Assembly (NCBI GenBank): GCA_937139475.1
Contig: CAKZQF010000112.1
Span: 1-64,000 of the forward strand
DNA: 64,000 nt
DNA from: an uncultured Gammaproteobacteria bacterium
Lineage (GTDB): Bacteria > Pseudomonadota > Gammaproteobacteria > Enterobacterales > Psychrobiaceae
Reading direction: 5' to 3'
In this document: piece by piece, positions 63,169 through 64,000 of the stretch
How the letters are laid out: every line of letters starts with the position of its first letter
Numbering within the stretch: position 1 is the stretch's first letter
Notes under the pieces: generated by a model
What the model saw: the letters and a program-made list of their open reading frames with translations, nothing else
Database searches by the model: none
What the model was told of the DNA's origin: nothing
Position numbers and translations under genes: made by a program

Positions 63169-64000
63169 ATGTGGTTCTATATTGTCAGACGATTTAACTT
63201 ATTCGTATTAACCGTTGCGGTGTTGTACTTTTTAGTCTTTTTAATGCTGGTAGCATTACCTGGGGATTTAGCAACGAACATCAGTGGTCAACAACAGGCA
63301 TCACCCGCACAGCTCGCTGAATTAACCCAAACATATCAGTTAGATAAAAACTGGTTTAATCAATATATTTCCTTTATCAACCAGCGTATTCATGGAAATT
63401 TCGGTATTTCCTTTACCACAAACCAGCCAATCTATGATGAAATATTAAAGTTTCTACCCGCGACCATCGAGTTGTGTGTGTACGCTACGCTTGTCGCATT
63501 AATTGTTGGTTTCCCTCTGGGTATGTTGGCGGCAATACAGTCACAAAAACCGGCAGACTTTATGGTGCTAGGTGTCAGCCTAATTGGCTACTCCATCCCG
63601 GTATTTTGGCTTGGCGTAATAGCCATCATGTATTTTGGGCTCGAGCTACAATGGCTGCCGGTGGCAGGTCGGCTCAATTTGCTCTACCAAATAGAGCCCA
63701 TTACCGGCTTTACGTTAATCGACATCTGGTTATCAAACCTTGAATATAAGCAATTGGCCTATCGCGATGCTTTTGCTCATCTCGTCATGCCAACGCTAAC
63801 ACTCGCTGTTATCCCTGCCACCATGGTAATGCGGATCACTAGAACAGCAGTGCGTGAAGAGTTAAACGCTAATTACATAAAGGCTTCCCAATCTCGTGGC
63901 CTATCTCCTGCAACCATAATGTTCAGGCACGCACTGCCTAATGCGATGCAACCAATTATCTCGCAGTTAAGCCTGCAATTAAGCACCTTATTAACCAGTG
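63169..64000 (+). CDS. sapB: Peptide ABC transporter permease, SapB-like (partial, runs off the right edge)
   Basis: The frame starts at ATG 63169 two bases after the sapA stop and is open to the window end (277 codons). It begins MWFYIVRRFNLFVLTVAVLY with the first membrane helix; then LVALPGDLA, the DppB-type YQLDKNWFNQYISFINQRIHGNFGISF-like region, further helices (for example LVALIVGFPLGMLAAI), and near the end the cytoplasmic EAA-type loop EELNANYIKASQSRGLS. It forms the inner-membrane channel with a SapC-type partner expected to follow. Confidence 0.92.
   Translation, partial: MWFYIVRRFNLFVLTVAVLYFLVFLMLVALPGDLATNISGQQQASPAQLAELTQTYQLDKNWFNQYISFINQRIHGNFGISFTTNQPIYDEILKFLPATIELCVYATLVALIVGFPLGMLAAIQSQKPADFMVLGVSLIGYSIPVFWLGVIAIMYFGLELQWLPVAGRLNLLYQIEPITGFTLIDIWLSNLEYKQLAYRDAFAHLVMPTLTLAVIPATMVMRITRTAVREELNANYIKASQSRGLSPATIMFRHALPNAMQPIISQLSLQLSTLLTS

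Noticed and set aside
1-64000. CRISPR arrays or cas genes
   Set aside because: No regularly spaced direct repeats of suitable length and no Cas-like protein were seen.

Overview
This 64 kb window looks like chromosome of a marine gammaproteobacterium of the order Alteromonadales, most like Colwelliaceae (Thalassotalea/Colwellia type). This is inferred from gene order (rlmE-ftsH-folP-glmM-tpiA-secG-tRNA-Leu; gcvR-bcp beside dapA-bamC; pspF/pspABC beside sap), from small families typical of the group (DUF3149, DUF3545, DUF3010, DUF3718, TIGR02922-like) and from moderate GC. No 16S rRNA is present, so the genus stays an inference.

Bases 1-4430 are the right end of an integrated island of the P4-satellite/genomic-island type, inserted at the 3' end of a tRNA-Leu(GAG) gene. 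Reading inward from the tRNA it holds a P4-family tyrosine recombinase, a small ORF resembling the recombinase tail, an unknown 246-residue protein in the same operon, a control region with repeated dyads, an AlpA-like regulator, two small phage-type proteins and the start of a primase-like gene that runs off the left edge. The far attachment site is outside the window.

Bases 4.4-14 kb are core housekeeping on the minus strand (secG, tpiA, glmM, folP, ftsH, rlmE, greA) with yhbY divergent, then the phenylalanine hydroxylase pair phhAB under a probable TyrR-type operator. Bases 14-19 kb carry methionine gamma-lyase, a two-component system and a divergent lipoprotein made of two copies of one domain. 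Bases 19-22 kb carry ubiT and ubiUV (oxygen-independent ubiquinone synthesis) around a perfect FNR box. Bases 21.8-25.4 kb are rpsP-rimM-trmD-rplS and ffh.

Bases 25-44.5 kb: an RND efflux pair, a chemoreceptor, metH behind two MetJ boxes and a MITE-like element, a deoxynucleoside kinase, a YgjP-type metalloprotease, cheV, a DsbA/FrnE-type oxidoreductase, a secreted amidohydrolase and a membrane-anchored heparinase-II/III-like lyase. Bases 44.6-54.7 kb: rnb overlapping an ArsJ-type GAPDH gene, a second MITE-like element, a 5'-nucleotidase-like phosphoesterase, an exported methyltransferase-like protein, bamC-dapA and gcvR-bcp. Bases 54.7-58.7 kb form an accessory stretch of small, mostly unrecognised genes. 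The window ends with the phage-shock genes pspCBA/pspF and the start of a sap-type peptide transporter.

The best candidates for undescribed biology are the unknown gene co-transcribed with the island integrase, the repeated operators in that island, and the unknown genes at 54.9-58.7 kb. I found no CRISPR array, no complete insertion sequence and no recognisable multi-gene defence system.
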